Below are positions 11,890-21,731 of a stretch of DNA of 64,000 nucleotides, piece after piece. Source of the stretch: Candidatus Hoaglandella endobia (GTDB lineage: Bacteria; Pseudomonadota; Gammaproteobacteria; Enterobacterales; Enterobacteriaceae); contig NZ_LN999835.1 in the NCBI RefSeq assembly GCF_900044015.1, positions 398,365 through 462,364 on the forward strand, written 5' to 3'. The stretch's first letter is position 1, and each line of letters opens with the position of its first letter. A program made the position numbers and the translations under genes. Under the pieces are notes generated by a model that ran no database searches, was not told the origin of the DNA, and worked only from the letters and a program-made list of their open reading frames with translations.

Positions 11890-12840
11890 TTAATCCAAAA
11901 CCATACCGGGACTAAACCAATTATGGCGTGAATTGAGAAACTCTAGAACAGACATCACTTTTTTACCAGCCGGTTGCAGTAATGTTAAAGTCAATATACC
12001 ATCACAGGTGGCAATATGAATACCGGATTTATCTGCAGTCAAAATGGTGCCCGGCACGGACGAAACAGACGGTTGCGTGCATATGCTGGCAGCCCAGACC
12101 TTAATCAACTTTCCTGCTAACTGAAAATAACTAATAGGCCAAGGATTAAACGCGCGGATGCAGTGTGCAAGCTGGATTGACGGCAAACGCCAATCCAGAC
12201 GAGCTTCTTCTTTTTTGATCTTATGAGCATAAGTAGCCTGGGCATCGTTTTGTGGTTCGGCCTTAGCGTTACCTGCAGTGATCTGCTGTAGCGTGGCTAA
12301 TAAGGCCTCCGGCCCAATTCGGGCTAGTTTTTCGTACAAAGTGGCGCTGGTATCGGCAGGTTGAATATCACACGCCGCTTTGTACAATATCGCCCCGGTA
12401 TCTAAACCGGCATCCATCTGTATAATCGTTACACCGGTTCGTTCATCACCGGCCAATAATGCCCGCTGAATAGGCGCTGCACCGCGCCAACGCGGTAACA
12501 ATGAACCATGTACGTTGATACAGCCAAAGCGCGGTATGTCCAGAACTACTTGTGGTAAGAGTAAACCGTAGGCCACCACTACCATTATATCCGCATCAAG
12601 CGCCGCTAAGCTCTGATAACTTTCCGCTTCATGTAGTGAAGCAGGTTGAAATACCGGCAGATTATGTTGCTCTGCTAACTGTTTTACTAGGCTTGTCGTC
12701 AGTCGATTACCGCGACCAGAAGGTCTATCTGGCTGTGTAAATACGCCGATAACTTTATAATTAGCATGTATCAGCGCTTTTAAATGGCGCGCAGCGAAAT
12801 ATGGCGTACCGGCAAAGATGATGCGTAGAGAATCTGACAT
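11890..12840 (-). CDS. fmt: Methionyl-tRNA formyltransferase Fmt
   Basis: Formylates the methionine on initiator tRNA using 10-formyl-THF. The 316 residues (315 in E. coli) start [20 protein letters not shown] and keep the catalytic and folate-binding [15 protein letters not shown] loop near residue 110. It follows def by 26 bases, as in other Enterobacterales; the normal downstream genes rsmB and trkA are gone. Its dependence on folate is notable because folA is broken in this window. Confidence 0.97.
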   Translation of the reverse strand: MSDSLRIIFAGTPYFAARHLKALIHANYKVIGVFTQPDRPSGRGNRLTTSLVKQLAEQHNLPVFQPASLHEAESYQSLAALDADIMVVVAYGLLLPQVVLDIPRFGCINVHGSLLPRWRGAAPIQRALLAGDERTGVTIIQMDAGLDTGAILYKAACDIQPADTSATLYEKLARIGPEALLATLQQITAGNAKAEPQNDAQATYAHKIKKEEARLDWRLPSIQLAHCIRAFNPWPISYFQLAGKLIKVWAASICTQPSVSSVPGTILTADKSGIHIATCDGILTLTLLQPAGKKVMSVLEFLNSRHNWFSPGMVLD

Positions 12841-12866
12841 AATTATTTATATATTATTCGCTTAGA

Positions 12867-13382
12867 TTATTTTTCTTTCTGGGCATTAACTCGCCTCAGT
12901 TTTTTCATTTTATGAAAAATACGCTGCCGTTTAAGCGGCGAGAGATAATCAATAAATAGCTTACCTACCAGGTGGTCCATCTCATGTTGAATACAAATCG
13001 CCAGCAAATCGTTTACTTCAAGCTCAAAGCTGTTGCCGTCGCGATCCAGCGACCGCACCTTGACTTTTTCAGCTCTAGGTATGAAGTCACGTTGATTCGG
13101 TATAGAAAGACAGCCTTCTTTTATGCCTGTTTTACCACTTTTCTCCAGCAATTCAGGATTGATTAGTACCAGACGTTGTTTTCGGTTTTCAGAAACATCT
13201 ATAACAATAATCTGCTGGTGGATATCTATTTGGGTTGCAGCTAGGCCAATACCTTCTTCAGCGTACATGGTATCAAACATATCATCCACAATTTGGCAAA
13301 TGACGTCATCAACGTTAGCCACTGGTTTAGCGATTTTTCGCAGCCGATCGTCAGGATAATGTAATACCTTTAATAAGGACAT
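12867..13382 (-). CDS. def: Peptide deformylase Def
   Basis: Removes the formyl group from nascent proteins. From ATG 13382 ([20 protein letters not shown]) it gives 171 residues (169 in E. coli). All three metal-site motifs are present: GIGLAATQ (near 44), EGCLS (near 90) and HEMDH (near 133). An upstream ATG at 13403 would add seven residues not found in the family, so I prefer the internal start. It is the first gene of def-fmt. Confidence 0.96.
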   Translation of the reverse strand: MSLLKVLHYPDDRLRKIAKPVANVDDVICQIVDDMFDTMYAEEGIGLAATQIDIHQQIIVIDVSENRKQRLVLINPELLEKSGKTGIKEGCLSIPNQRDFIPRAEKVKVRSLDRDGNSFELEVNDLLAICIQHEMDHLVGKLFIDYLSPLKRQRIFHKMKKLRRVNAQKEK

Positions 13383-13606
13383 AGTAATAAGATTAATTTG
13401 CATCTGAGTTTAAAATAAAAATCATTTCTAATCTAATAGAGACATTTTATAAGCTAAGTGATAGCCTTAATTAGAACTAATTAAGTTAGTTGCTAAAATA
13501 AAGAAAAAACAAAGCATAAAAGCATAAGAGAAAAGATAAGAGCAGACAGAAATTCTTGCTTGTTCTTCTTGAGCTTAAGAAAGAAGAGACATAAGTTTTC
13601 CTGGTT

Positions 13607-13682
13607 TGGCAGGGGCGGAGAGACTTGAACTCCCAACTCCCGGTTTTGGAGACCGGTGCTCTACCAATTGAACTACGCCCCT
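13607..13682 (-). tRNA. trpT: tRNA-Trp (anticodon CCA)
   Basis: The minus strand folds as a 76-base tRNA: acceptor AGGGGCG, D-arm GTTCAATTGGTAGAGC, anticodon loop CTCCAAA (CCA reads UGG), T-loop TTCAAGT, acceptor CGCCCCT, discriminator G, and an encoded CCA end. It closely matches E. coli trpT. A duplication of its 5' end lies directly upstream. Confidence 0.97.
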
Positions 13683-13701
13683 AAAATTACGCCCCTAAAA
13701 T
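13674..13701 (-). repeat. 14-bp tandem duplication covering the tRNA-Trp 5' end
   Basis: TACGCCCCTAAAAT is present twice head to tail (13674-13687, 13688-13701). The first copy includes the first nine bases of mature tRNA-Trp, so a second acceptor 5' strand lies just upstream of the gene and could mispair in the precursor. Confidence 0.95.
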
Positions 13702-13709
13702 AGAAATAC

Positions 13710-13758
13710 GGTGGGGGTAGGAATTGGCCAAAACTAATGCCTACTAAACTACCTCACC
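13710..13758 (-). pseudogene. aspT: Collapsed tRNA-Asp gene (aspT remnant)
   Basis: The 49-base minus-strand stretch begins GGTGAGGTAGTTTAGTAGG, close to the tRNA-Asp 5' half (GGAGCGGTAGTTCAGTCGG in E. coli), and ends CCCCCACC, which can still pair with the first seven bases except for one. The anticodon arm and most of the T-arm are deleted. In E. coli aspT lies directly before trpT, as here. It cannot work as a tRNA, so another tRNA-Asp must exist elsewhere. Confidence 0.6.
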
Positions 13759-13866
13759 ATCTAATATATACAGTATCAAATGTACTTTATTATGTTAGGT
13801 AGGGTACTGCTGAATGTTACATTGTTTTTCTGTAAAGTCAAGTTATGCTTAATTCTAATATATGGT

Positions 13867-13887
13867 AGGTTCTAGGTTCTAGGTTCT
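13867..13887 (+). repeat. Triple 7-bp tandem repeat
   Basis: AGGTTCT occurs three times in a row with no mismatch, within a gene-free stretch upstream of the tRNA-Asp remnant. Confidence 0.9.
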
Positions 13888-13906
13888 AGAAGTAGCAAGA
13901 TCACGA

Positions 13907-14059
13907 TCACTCCAGCGGCGCTGAACCAAGCAGTTTCCAGACCATATCTCCCTCACTATAAGACTGACTGTAATCGGCTCCTCTCAACGTATCTTATAGC
14001 ATGCCGCTATATTCGTCTAAAATATGCCAGCCAGCACGTTTTCACTTTTAACTTTTTGA
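13907..14059 (-). pseudogene. Possible protein-gene remnant, unidentified
   Basis: A minus-strand frame reads RAGWHILDEYSGML, one stop, then DTLRGADYSQSYSEGDMVW and KLLGSAPLE before a final stop at 13907. The composition looks like genuine protein rather than shadow. I do not recognise the family. Confidence 0.3.
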
Positions 14060-14132
14060 GAAAAATCGTATTAGATTTTACGCATACGGGTAATGACTCC
14101 TTCAATACTAGCGTCGCCAATAAGACGGCAGG

Positions 14133-15128
14133 TTAAATAAGATCTCGTGCCCGCAATTCGGTTTTGAGATAAGCATAATAAATAGGAGCAGCCACTAATC
14201 CTTCCAGACCAAATGAAGCCTCGAAGATAAGCATTGCCAAAAGCAGTTCCCAAGATTTGGTATTTATACGGCTACCGATGATTTCGGCATTAAGAAAATA
14301 CTCTAACTTATGAATTAAAATGAGGTATAGCAACATTATACCGCCGACGGTCAACGAAATAGATAGTGCAGAGATGAGCATCATGAAATTGGAGATAAGA
14401 TTACCGATAATAGGCAACAAGCCAAAAATGAAGGTTGCTATAATCAGCGTTTTACCTAACGGCAAATGAACGCCGAACATAGGCAAAATAACTAGAATCA
14501 TTATTGAGGTCAAGAGAGTATTGACCAGAGATACTTTTATTTGGGCAAAAACGATCTTGCGAAAAGCCTGAGAAAAATAATGTAAACGTTCTAACAATTG
14601 CTGAGTGAAATAGGTGCTTCGGTTAGAAGGTTGATTCAATGAAATTACCGCACTAATGATGAGACCAATGAAGATAGTCATGAAAAAATGGAAAAAACTA
14701 CGGCCCATATTACGAATTATGGTCATGTTAGATTCAACCAGAGCAAACAGCTGGGCCTTTAACTCTTCAGCGCTTTCTGGCAAAAATGATGGAAAATAAT
14801 CTGGGATGCTACTGTTAATATCAGAGAATATGCGGTTAGTTTCAGCAGTGATATCTATTCCATGCTGTATATCCGATGTCATAAAACTTACCAGGCTAAT
14901 AATGCCTAATATCATGACAATGATCACGAACGTGGCGATTAAAATGACGATTACCCACCGCGCTCTGCTACTACCGACCAAGCGCTCAAACCAAGGCGTG
15001 AGTGAAATTATCACCTCATAAGCTAGAAAGCCGGCGATAAAGCCGGGAAATAAATTCAGCGGAATAGTTAGAGTCATAAAAAGAAACATCAAAAGGTACG
15101 AGATCCCTTTAAGGTAGGTATCGCTCAT
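14133..15128 (-). CDS. AI-2E family transporter-like membrane protein
   Basis: The 331 residues contain about seven hydrophobic segments: paired helices near 9-42, one near 58-83, then a soluble region (about 85-145), and helices near 145-170, 205-245, 250-280 and 290-320. This layout and the motifs LLPIIGNLISN and LEGLVAAPIYYAYLK fit the AI-2E/PerM-like exporter superfamily. Substrates in this family are poorly defined, from quorum signals to ions, so I assign none. It is isolated, with remnant-filled spacers on both sides. Start MSDTYLKG at 15128. Confidence 0.75.
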   Translation of the reverse strand: MSDTYLKGISYLLMFLFMTLTIPLNLFPGFIAGFLAYEVIISLTPWFERLVGSSRARWVIVILIATFVIIVMILGIISLVSFMTSDIQHGIDITAETNRIFSDINSSIPDYFPSFLPESAEELKAQLFALVESNMTIIRNMGRSFFHFFMTIFIGLIISAVISLNQPSNRSTYFTQQLLERLHYFSQAFRKIVFAQIKVSLVNTLLTSIMILVILPMFGVHLPLGKTLIIATFIFGLLPIIGNLISNFMMLISALSISLTVGGIMLLYLILIHKLEYFLNAEIIGSRINTKSWELLLAMLIFEASFGLEGLVAAPIYYAYLKTELRARDLI

Positions 15129-15290
15129 TCTGCTTTTCCCTCATTGCTTGCCGGTTCTTCTGGTGTATAAAAAATTGGAGAGAATAAAGTATATTGGTGA
15201 TTGATTATTTATAAAAAGATACGCCATGAAAAGTATATCCTATCAGGTCAGGTATTACTTAAATTAGGATCCTAGCATAAACTCCCCTGT

Positions 15291-15460
15291 CATGCTGCAA
15301 GACAGCTGATAGAAGCAGCCGTTGATGCTGAACTGGACTTCCGGCCGATCCGTAACGATTATTTGCTCCAAAGTTCTATCCAGTCTAAGAGACTAATATT
15401 GACTGACCTCTTGAGCTTGAGGTTAAGAGATTTACTACCGTTGCTGTATCGTATCTATAT
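15291..15460 (+). mobile_element. Possible IS256-family transposase remnant
   Basis: The plus frame from 15291 reads HAARQLIEAAVDAELDFR, PIRNDYLLQSSIQS, then a degraded LRLRDLL. IS256-family transposases have a segment of the form AARQLIEAAVEAEL, then RNGYLPERxIQT, then a PxVRDR motif. The spacing is shortened and no terminal repeats are visible, so this is at best a fossil. Confidence 0.4.
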
Positions 15461-15557
15461 CGTATCTATGAGGCATAGGCATATCGACCAGTAGTCCAGT
15501 AGTAATAAGGCATCTGAATCGACTTTTGCGACTGTAAGTACAGAGGATTGATAACTT

Positions 15558-15584
15558 CTTCACTCGCCTAAAAGGCGAGTGAAG
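15558..15584. repeat. 12-bp perfect inverted repeat
   Basis: CTTCACTCGCCT (15558-15569) and AGGCGAGTGAAG (15573-15584) pair perfectly around a three-base loop. Neither strand has a T run after it, so it is not a standard terminator for lipA. Confidence 0.9.
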
Positions 15585-15692
15585 AGATTAACGAAGAATC
15601 AAAAAGAAAGTTATTCTAACTGTTGTATTACCGTATACTTCCCCAAGCGTAGGGACCATCTTCTCTTATTATATAGAGGCAATGGTTACTAA

Positions 15693-16652
15693 CTATTTCA
15701 ACTCGACACCCTTGGCTTGCAAATCAGCATGGTAAGAAGAGCGAATAAAGGGACCGCAGGCAGCATAGGTAAAACCCATTGCCATTGCTTCTTGTTTAAG
15801 TTCATCAAATTCCTGCGGGCTGACATAGCGCTTGACGGGAAAATGATAGCTGCTGGGCTGTAAATATTGCCCCAGCGTCAGCATCGTGACACCATGGTTA
15901 CGCAGATCGCACATGACTTCAATAATTTCAGCACTGGTTTCACCCAGTCCCACCATCAGACCAGATTTGGTCGGTAAATGCGGATTGGCCTCTTTGAAAA
16001 GTTTTAGTAACTTCAGCGATAAGTTATAGTCAGCACCAGGGCGAACCTGGCGATACAGGCGCGGCACGTTTTCCAAATTGTGGTTGAATACATCTGGCGG
16101 CGCTGCATTGATGATTTCCAGCGCGCGATCCATACAACCGCGAAAGTCGGGCACCAGAGTCTCTATATATATAGATGGATTTATGGAGCGGATTGCGTTA
16201 ATGCAATCCGCAAAATGCTGTGCGCCGCCATCGCGTAAATCGTCGCGATCGACGGAGGTTATTACTACATAGTGCAGCCCCATGTCGGCGATGGTCTTGG
16301 CTAATTTTTCAGGCTCATTAGCATCAGGCGTGACCGGCCTACCGTGCGCGACATCGCAAAATGGACAACGGCGTGTACAAATAGCTCCTAAGATCATAAA
16401 AGTAGCGGTACCGCGGCTAAAACATTCAGCCAAATTTGGACAAGAAGCTTCCTCGCACACTGAATGTAGCCCGTTTTTACGCATCGCGTCTTTGATGCTC
16501 TGGATACGGCTAGAGCTAGCTGGCAGTTTAATTTTCATCCAAGATGGTTTACGTAAAATTTCCTGACTTGTAAAGGTTTTAATAGGAATTAAAGCTATCT
16601 TGTCAGCATCACGGTATTTAACACCGCGTTCCATCTGTATAGGTTTACTCAT
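15693..16652 (-). CDS. lipA: Lipoyl synthase LipA
   Basis: Radical-SAM enzyme that inserts two sulfurs into octanoyl groups to make lipoyl cofactor. The 319 residues (321 in E. coli) carry the auxiliary-cluster cysteines in [12 protein letters not shown] (near residue 70) and the radical-SAM motif CTRRCPFC (near 95), plus the C-terminal RSSYHAD. It follows lipB with 218 bases between them, where ybeF has been lost. NfuA, which repairs its sacrificed cluster, is also present at 29067. Confidence 0.97.
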   Translation of the reverse strand: MSKPIQMERGVKYRDADKIALIPIKTFTSQEILRKPSWMKIKLPASSSRIQSIKDAMRKNGLHSVCEEASCPNLAECFSRGTATFMILGAICTRRCPFCDVAHGRPVTPDANEPEKLAKTIADMGLHYVVITSVDRDDLRDGGAQHFADCINAIRSINPSIYIETLVPDFRGCMDRALEIINAAPPDVFNHNLENVPRLYRQVRPGADYNLSLKLLKLFKEANPHLPTKSGLMVGLGETSAEIIEVMCDLRNHGVTMLTLGQYLQPSSYHFPVKRYVSPQEFDELKQEAMAMGFTYAACGPFIRSSYHADLQAKGVELK

Positions 16653-16870
16653 AGTAGTGTAAGTCCAATTTTTAAGGATATTGTTTAATAACTAAAGTCC
16701 GTCAATTTATTAAATTACTCTTGATAAAAAATTTCTTTAAAAGAAAGAAAAGTGGTACCACTAGTTCATTGTAGATCAAAAAATGTAATATAAGAGTAAA
16801 AATAAAATGCGGGGCGTAACGTTATACGCTTCTAGTTTGCTTTGCTGAAAATTATCTTAACCACAGACGG

Positions 16871-17509
16871 CTAAATTCTGTACGGCACACCTGCGGTACC
16901 AGGCAGTAGCTGCAAACATTTAGCAAGCAACACCGGCGCGACATCATCAATACCGGTACCGGGAGCAAAATCGCTTACCTGTGTCATGCGCAGACCAACG
17001 TAGCCACAAGGGTTAATACGCCTAAAAGGGGATAAATCCATAGAGACGTTTAGTGCTAGACCATGAAAGGAGCAACCTTTGCGGATGCGTAAGCCAAGCG
17101 AGCAGATCTTATCTGCCCCCACATACACTCCGGGCGCATCAGTACGGGAGTGTGCATTTATGGAAAAGTGAGCAAGGGTGAGGATAACCGTTTGCTCCAA
17201 AAGCTTGATCAACGCGCGTACCCCAAGCTTGCGGCGCCGCAAGTCCAGCAAAGTATACATAACCTGTTGGCCCGGGCCGTGGTATGTCACCTGTCCGCCA
17301 CGATCGCTTTGGATAACTGGGATATCGCCAGGCATCAATAGGTGTTCTGTTTTACCTGCTTGGCCTTGAGTAAAAACCTGTTGATGCTGCACGAGCCATA
17401 TTTCGTCGGCGCTGTCGGCGATGCGCCGATCAGTGAAATGTTGCATTGCTTGTGCAACAAGTACGTAGGGCTTTAAGCCAAGCTGGCGGATAATTAAACT
17501 TTCTAACAG
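16871..17509 (-). CDS. lipB: Octanoyltransferase LipB, probable CUG start
   Basis: Transfers octanoyl groups from ACP to lipoate-dependent enzymes. Motifs include [16 protein letters not shown], the acyl lysine in [11 protein letters not shown], and the catalytic cysteine in INPCGY. The first ATG (17569) lies 44 bases inside ybeD and adds residues absent from the family. An in-frame CTG at 17509 aligns with the known N-terminus ([14 protein letters not shown]), has AGGAGG five bases upstream, and yields 212 residues (213 in E. coli). I infer a non-AUG start, as with the unusual TTG start annotated for E. coli lipB. Confidence 0.9.
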   Translation of the reverse strand: MLESLIIRQLGLKPYVLVAQAMQHFTDRRIADSADEIWLVQHQQVFTQGQAGKTEHLLMPGDIPVIQSDRGGQVTYHGPGQQVMYTLLDLRRRKLGVRALIKLLEQTVILTLAHFSINAHSRTDAPGVYVGADKICSLGLRIRKGCSFHGLALNVSMDLSPFRRINPCGYVGLRMTQVSDFAPGTGIDDVAPVLLAKCLQLLPGTAGVPYRI

Positions 17510-17525
17510 TTTGTCCTCCTCCAGC

Positions 17526-17789
17526 TTACAATACCATGCGCACGATGTATATTTTGCCCAATTCTTCATACAGTGTTTTTACTTGTTCGCCATTAGTGGC
17601 AGTAATGGTAATAGAAACTGAATAGTAGTTTCCTTTGTTGCTGGGTGTTACCTTTGGTGAATAATCGCCTGGGGCGTAGCGCTGTACCACTTCAACTACT
17701 TCATCGACTAATTCGGGCTGAGCGTTACCTATAATTTTATAGGTAAACAGACAAGGAAAGTCGAGCAGTTCATTTAATTTAGTTTTCAT
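17526..17789 (-). CDS. ybeD: YbeD / DUF493 family protein
   Basis: Small protein of 87 residues, identical in length to E. coli YbeD, beginning [19 protein letters not shown] and folding as an ACT-like alpha/beta domain in relatives. The function is not firmly known; it lies just upstream of lipB in Enterobacterales, with 16 bases between stop and the likely lipB start here. dacA, normally upstream, is gone. Confidence 0.93.
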   Translation of the reverse strand: MKTKLNELLDFPCLFTYKIIGNAQPELVDEVVEVVQRYAPGDYSPKVTPSNKGNYYSVSITITATNGEQVKTLYEELGKIYIVRMVL

Positions 17790-18150
17790 AAGAAGTTCTT
17801 GATAACCGGTAAAGGCGCACCGCCTTTCGGTAAAAGACCGTAGCTAGCACCTAGGTAGGAACGTATCGCATTGTGCGTTATTATTATATGTGCATGAATA
17901 AGACTCTTACAAGTGACTTTTTATCTAGCCAAAGGCTTACATAAAACGTCTAACTATTGATCCCCATATTATGGATTACCATATTATGGATTACCATATT
18001 GATGACGGCTTATAGCGTGGCATTTGTTGTTAGTTTAGCAAATGCGACTGCTTTATGCCTAGCGCACTACTACTATAGGTTGTGGTTGCCGTTAGCTACT
18101 ACTGCGCCTAATTGCATTGCAGGCCCATTAATGCACACCATTGCTAACCT
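17790..18150. other. Spacer where dacA and rlpA have been lost
   Basis: In E. coli this interval holds rlpA and dacA. A minus-strand frame near 18075-18140 reads MVCINGPAMQLGAVVANG, weakly like the mature start of RlpA (VCNGPIVEISG in E. coli), which might be its remnant. A 15-bp unit CCATATTATGGATTA is repeated 2.5 times at 17964-18000. A GC-rich hairpin AAAGGCG/CGCCTTT lies near 17811-17828. Confidence 0.45.
17964..18000 (+). repeat. 15-bp tandem repeat, 2.5 copies
   Basis: CCATATTATGGATTA is repeated exactly at 17964-17978 and 17979-17993, with a seven-base partial third copy. It creates a false repetitive ORF on the plus strand. Confidence 0.95.
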
Positions 18151-19263
18151 CTACAAACTGTTAGATAACATTTTTCTATGAGTATGTATCGACATGACCA
18201 TACCAAATCCCGCCATTAATACGATCAGCGCCGAACCGCCATAGCTCACAAGTGGCAGTGGCACGCCGACCACCGGTAAGATACTACTAACCATACCGAT
18301 ATTCACGAATACATAAACGAATAAAATAAACATCAAACCACCGGCTATAACCCTTCCAAAGGTATTCGGAACCTGCGCAGCAATAATTAAGCCGCGCGTA
18401 ATGACACCAAGATATAGCCCGAGTAATAATAATACACCGATTAGCCCTAATTCTTCACCCAGCACGGAGAAAATAAAGTCGGTGTGGCGCTCAGGCAGAA
18501 ACTCTAATTGGGATTGTGTCCCGTGTAGCCAGCCTTTGCCGAACAGTCCACCAGAGCCGATAGCTATTTTTGACTGGATAATATGATAGCCAGCTCCCAA
18601 CGGGTCTATTTCAGGATTTAATAACATCATCACCCGTTCGCGCTGGTAATCATGCATCAAAAAGAACCACAGCACAGGAATAAAAGCTACAACCCAAAGC
18701 ACGGCGACTGTGATAAGCTTCCAGCTCATTCCTGCCAGAAATAGCACTAATAAACCGGATGCAGCTATGAGTATTGCGGTGCCGAGATCCGGCTGCACCG
18801 CTACCAGCAGAGTGGGAACAAAAATCAGTATCAGAGAGATGGTAGTGTTTTTCAGCGATGGCGGGCAACTTTCTCGGTTGACGAAGCGTGCTACCATCAG
18901 AGGCACGGCAATTTTTGCTATTTCAGACGGTTGGAAACGAACTAATCCCAGATCCAGCCAGCGCTGCGCCCCTTTACTGATTTGTCCAAAAGCCTCCACC
19001 AGTACTAGTAAAAATACGCAAAATAGGTACAGATAGGGCGCCCAAAATTCATAGACCCGAGGAGGTACCTGTGCCATCACCAGCATAATAAGCAGTCCTG
19101 TTACGATTTGGGCAATTTTACGTTCCATTATGCCGATATCCTGACCGCTGGCACTCCAGACGACAAAGGCACTATATACCAACAGCAGAATGATGAAAAG
19201 CATCAGCATTACATCAATATGCAGCTTCTTCCACAAAGAGATTTGTGGCTGATTATTAGTCAT
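18151..19263 (-). CDS. mrdB: Rod-shape SEDS glycosyltransferase RodA
   Basis: SEDS-family peptidoglycan polymerase of the elongasome, partner of PBP2. The 370 residues equal E. coli RodA, with about ten membrane helices and conserved segments such as [29 protein letters not shown] and the C-terminal [13 protein letters not shown]. It follows mrdA by two bases. Keeping both genes suggests the cell still elongates with a wall. Confidence 0.97.
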   Translation of the reverse strand: MTNNQPQISLWKKLHIDVMLMLFIILLLVYSAFVVWSASGQDIGIMERKIAQIVTGLLIMLVMAQVPPRVYEFWAPYLYLFCVFLLVLVEAFGQISKGAQRWLDLGLVRFQPSEIAKIAVPLMVARFVNRESCPPSLKNTTISLILIFVPTLLVAVQPDLGTAILIAASGLLVLFLAGMSWKLITVAVLWVVAFIPVLWFFLMHDYQRERVMMLLNPEIDPLGAGYHIIQSKIAIGSGGLFGKGWLHGTQSQLEFLPERHTDFIFSVLGEELGLIGVLLLLGLYLGVITRGLIIAAQVPNTFGRVIAGGLMFILFVYVFVNIGMVSSILPVVGVPLPLVSYGGSALIVLMAGFGMVMSIHTHRKMLSNSL

Positions 19264-19265
19264 GA

Positions 19266-21173
19266 TCAGTTAATTGCTCTCGTTGCCAGGCAGGGCATGC
19301 TCTGTGTCGGTAAGTCTTTGGTGCTCTCGTTCAGGAGAATATGGTCCAAAATTTGGCGAGTAATGGTACCCACAGCAGGACCCACTCCCCCGTTTTCCAA
19401 AATCACCACCACCGCCACCGTCGGGTTATCAAATGGTGCAAAAGCGGTCATGAGTTTATGATCTCTTAGACGCTCGGAGATTCTATGGGCATTATAGATT
19501 TCGTTAGCTTTCAGGCCATAGACCTGTGCTGTACCAGACTTCGCCGCCACCTTATAAGGCGTGTCGGCGAAACTTTTGTGCGCCGTACCGTTAGGGCGGT
19601 TAGCTACGCCGTACATACCATCTTTAACTATCTTCCAATAGCCAGAATAGGGATCACCGATTTGCACATGCTGTGTCTGACGATAAGGAACTTGCCTGCA
19701 GTTTTTACGCGTGCTGTAAAACAGGTGTGGTGTACGTACCGCACCGTCGTTGATAAGGGTCATAAGGGCTTTCGACATTTGTACCGGTGTGGCGGTCCAG
19801 TAGCCTTGGCCAATCCCTACCGGGATGGTATCTCCCTTGTACCAAGGCTTTTTAAAACGTGATATTTTCCAATCTGGATTCGGCATAATGCCAGCGCATT
19901 CTTCAGAAAGATCGATACCGGTATACTGACCATAGCCAAATTTAGTCATCCATTCTGATATTCGGTCTATACCCATATCATAAGCAACCTGGTAAAAGAA
20001 CGTATCCGCTGACTCCTCTAGCGCCTTGGTTACGTTTAGGCTGCCATGGCCACAGCGTTTCCAGTCGCGGTAACGTTTTTCTGATCTTGGTAACTGCCAC
20101 CAGCCAGAATCAAACAGAGAGAAATTTTTATTAATGACGCCTAGTGTCAGTGCCGAAACCGAAATATATGGTTTGACGGTTGAGGCTGGTGGATAGACAC
20201 CCTGCGTAGCACGGTTGATTAGCGGAAGGTTTTTATTCTCTAGTAGTGCGTGATAATCTTTACTAGAGATACCGTCCACAAATAAGTTAGGATCATAGCT
20301 TGGATTAGATACCAGCGCGCGAATTCCGCCATCGCGAGGATCTACTACCACAACTGCGGCGCGGCTGCCAGCCAGCAATTTTTCGATATATTGCTGTAGA
20401 CTGAGATCCAAAGTCAGGGTAATGTCTTTACCAGCCTGTGGCTGCTGCTTGTGCAGTTGCCGAATAAACCGGCCACGGTTGTCGATCTCGACCTCTTCAT
20501 AGCCGGTCTTACCGTGCAGTGTACTTTCGTAGTACCGTTCGATGCCCAATTTACCAATATCGTAAGTAGCGGCATCATTGGGCAGGATGCTTTCCTTATT
20601 CAGCCGTTCTATATCTCGATTGTTTATTTTCGATACATAACCGATAACATGGGTGAGCGCGGAGCCATAAGGATAATAGCGGCGCTGATACCTTTTTATC
20701 TCGACACCGGGAAAACGATACTGGTTGACGGCAAATCTGGCCTGCTGCACGTCAGTAAGACCTGCTTTCAGAGGGAGATAGGTAAAGCGACGGGAGCGTT
20801 TACGCTCCTTTTCAAAGTTTGCGATATCATCGTCAGTCAAATCTACTATAAAGCGCAAAGTAGCAATAGTTTCCTGTAAGTTACCTACTTTCTCCGGCAC
20901 CAGCTCCAGCTGGTAAATAGTGCGGTTAAGAGCTAACGGGGTACCGTTACGGTCATAAATAATGCCACGATTCGGCGCGATTGGAACTAACTTAATACAG
21001 TTCTCGTTAGAACGCGTTCTATAATCTTCGAAGCGGACAATTTGTAAATGATACAGATTAGCTACAAGAACACCGGTAAGTAGCAAAAGCCCAGCGAAAG
21101 CGATCAATGCACGGCGGACGAACAGCGCCGACTCAGCTGAATAGTCTCGGAAAGGGTTATGTTCTATTTTCAT
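19266..21173 (-). CDS. mrdA: Penicillin-binding protein 2 (MrdA)
   Basis: Class B transpeptidase for lateral wall growth. The 635 residues (633 in E. coli) contain one N-terminal membrane segment (about 22-44), a pedestal domain with [13 protein letters not shown], the active serine in PPASTVKPY (near residue 330), the ESADTFFYQ region and KSGTAQVYG (near 545). The ATG at 21173 lies three bases from the decayed rlmH reading frame, so the old overlap is still visible. Confidence 0.97.
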   Translation of the reverse strand: MKIEHNPFRDYSAESALFVRRALIAFAGLLLLTGVLVANLYHLQIVRFEDYRTRSNENCIKLVPIAPNRGIIYDRNGTPLALNRTIYQLELVPEKVGNLQETIATLRFIVDLTDDDIANFEKERKRSRRFTYLPLKAGLTDVQQARFAVNQYRFPGVEIKRYQRRYYPYGSALTHVIGYVSKINNRDIERLNKESILPNDAATYDIGKLGIERYYESTLHGKTGYEEVEIDNRGRFIRQLHKQQPQAGKDITLTLDLSLQQYIEKLLAGSRAAVVVVDPRDGGIRALVSNPSYDPNLFVDGISSKDYHALLENKNLPLINRATQGVYPPASTVKPYISVSALTLGVINKNFSLFDSGWWQLPRSEKRYRDWKRCGHGSLNVTKALEESADTFFYQVAYDMGIDRISEWMTKFGYGQYTGIDLSEECAGIMPNPDWKISRFKKPWYKGDTIPVGIGQGYWTATPVQMSKALMTLINDGAVRTPHLFYSTRKNCRQVPYRQTQHVQIGDPYSGYWKIVKDGMYGVANRPNGTAHKSFADTPYKVAAKSGTAQVYGLKANEIYNAHRISERLRDHKLMTAFAPFDNPTVAVVVILENGGVGPAVGTITRQILDHILLNESTKDLPTQSMPCLATRAIN

Positions 21174-21364
21174 TCAATAGTTATAGGTTTCTCCGTGACC
21201 AGCACACTACCGAAAATGGTAAAGTTAACGTTGATAGTTTACTCTGCTGCCTTAAATTCGGCGCCATCCCCTTTTTTAGGCAAATAGCTAAGATAGTCGT
21301 AGATAAAACCAATTTTTACATAGTTAGACATTTTGGTGCTGACGGCGATAAGCATAATTTTTAT
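21174..21364 (-). pseudogene. rlmH: rlmH remnant (23S rRNA pseudouridine1915 methyltransferase)
   Basis: A minus-strand stretch translates to MLIAVSTKMSNYVKIGF and IYDYLSYLPKK, matching the N-terminus of RlmH ([20 protein letters not shown]). The original start appears mutated to ATA (21362-21364). After an internal deletion, STLTLPFSV and, in another frame, VLVTE match the C-terminal SALTLPHPLVRVLVAES. Position directly before mrdA is as in E. coli. Frameshifts and deletion make it inactive. Confidence 0.75.
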
Positions 21365-21490
21365 GCTCTAGCTAGCTCCAGAGTTTTGTCAAATTAGCTA
21401 GACAGCTAGCAGCTTTTTCTGCATGACATGTACAATCAAATCATCAAAATCGACGCTAATTAGTAAATTTTTACATTTTTACTCCTAACG
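21365..21490 (-). pseudogene. rsfS: rsfS (ybeB) 3' remnant, ribosome silencing factor
   Basis: Minus-strand fragments read GPRPLGVKM, then VDFDDLIVHVMQKK, then after a frameshift ASCLANLTKLWS and a stop. These follow the RsfS C-terminus ([28 protein letters not shown] ... LEKLWS). Several stops interrupt it. It lies just upstream of the rlmH remnant, as rsfS-rlmH do in E. coli. The rest of the gap up to holA (21491-21731), where nadD would be, has no readable match. Confidence 0.7.
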
Positions 21491-21731
21491 GCCTTGGTCC
21501 GATTACATCGGACAATTCAATTCAATAGGCTAATTACTAGCGGTTAGTAGCCCCGGATAAATTCCGGTGAAAGGCGTCTGACGGGACGGCGAAGATAAGT
21601 CGCATAACGGAATAACATACCACTACTTGCAACCTAACGATAGAGGAAGAAAACAGTTGTCACACTCCCCAGCTAATCGATCACCATAGTAGTTGAGGCG
21701 GGCCATATTCGCTCGTAGCTTATAGCTTATC

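Larger units (their letters stand above)
15129..15692. other. Gene-free spacer with a transposase trace and a perfect hairpin
   Basis: This 560-base gap holds a possible IS256-type transposase remnant (15291-15460), an 11-bp tandem duplication ATCGTATCTAT (15448-15458, 15459-15469), and a 12-bp perfect hairpin at 15558-15584. No intact gene is seen. Confidence 0.6.

Noticed and set aside
14071-14253. Minus-strand 60-residue ORF overlapping the AI-2E gene end
   Set aside because: It overlaps the well supported transporter frame for over 100 bases and has no recognisable motif.
17957-18181. Plus-strand 74-residue ORF
   Set aside because: It is generated by the 15-bp tandem repeat and has no family features.
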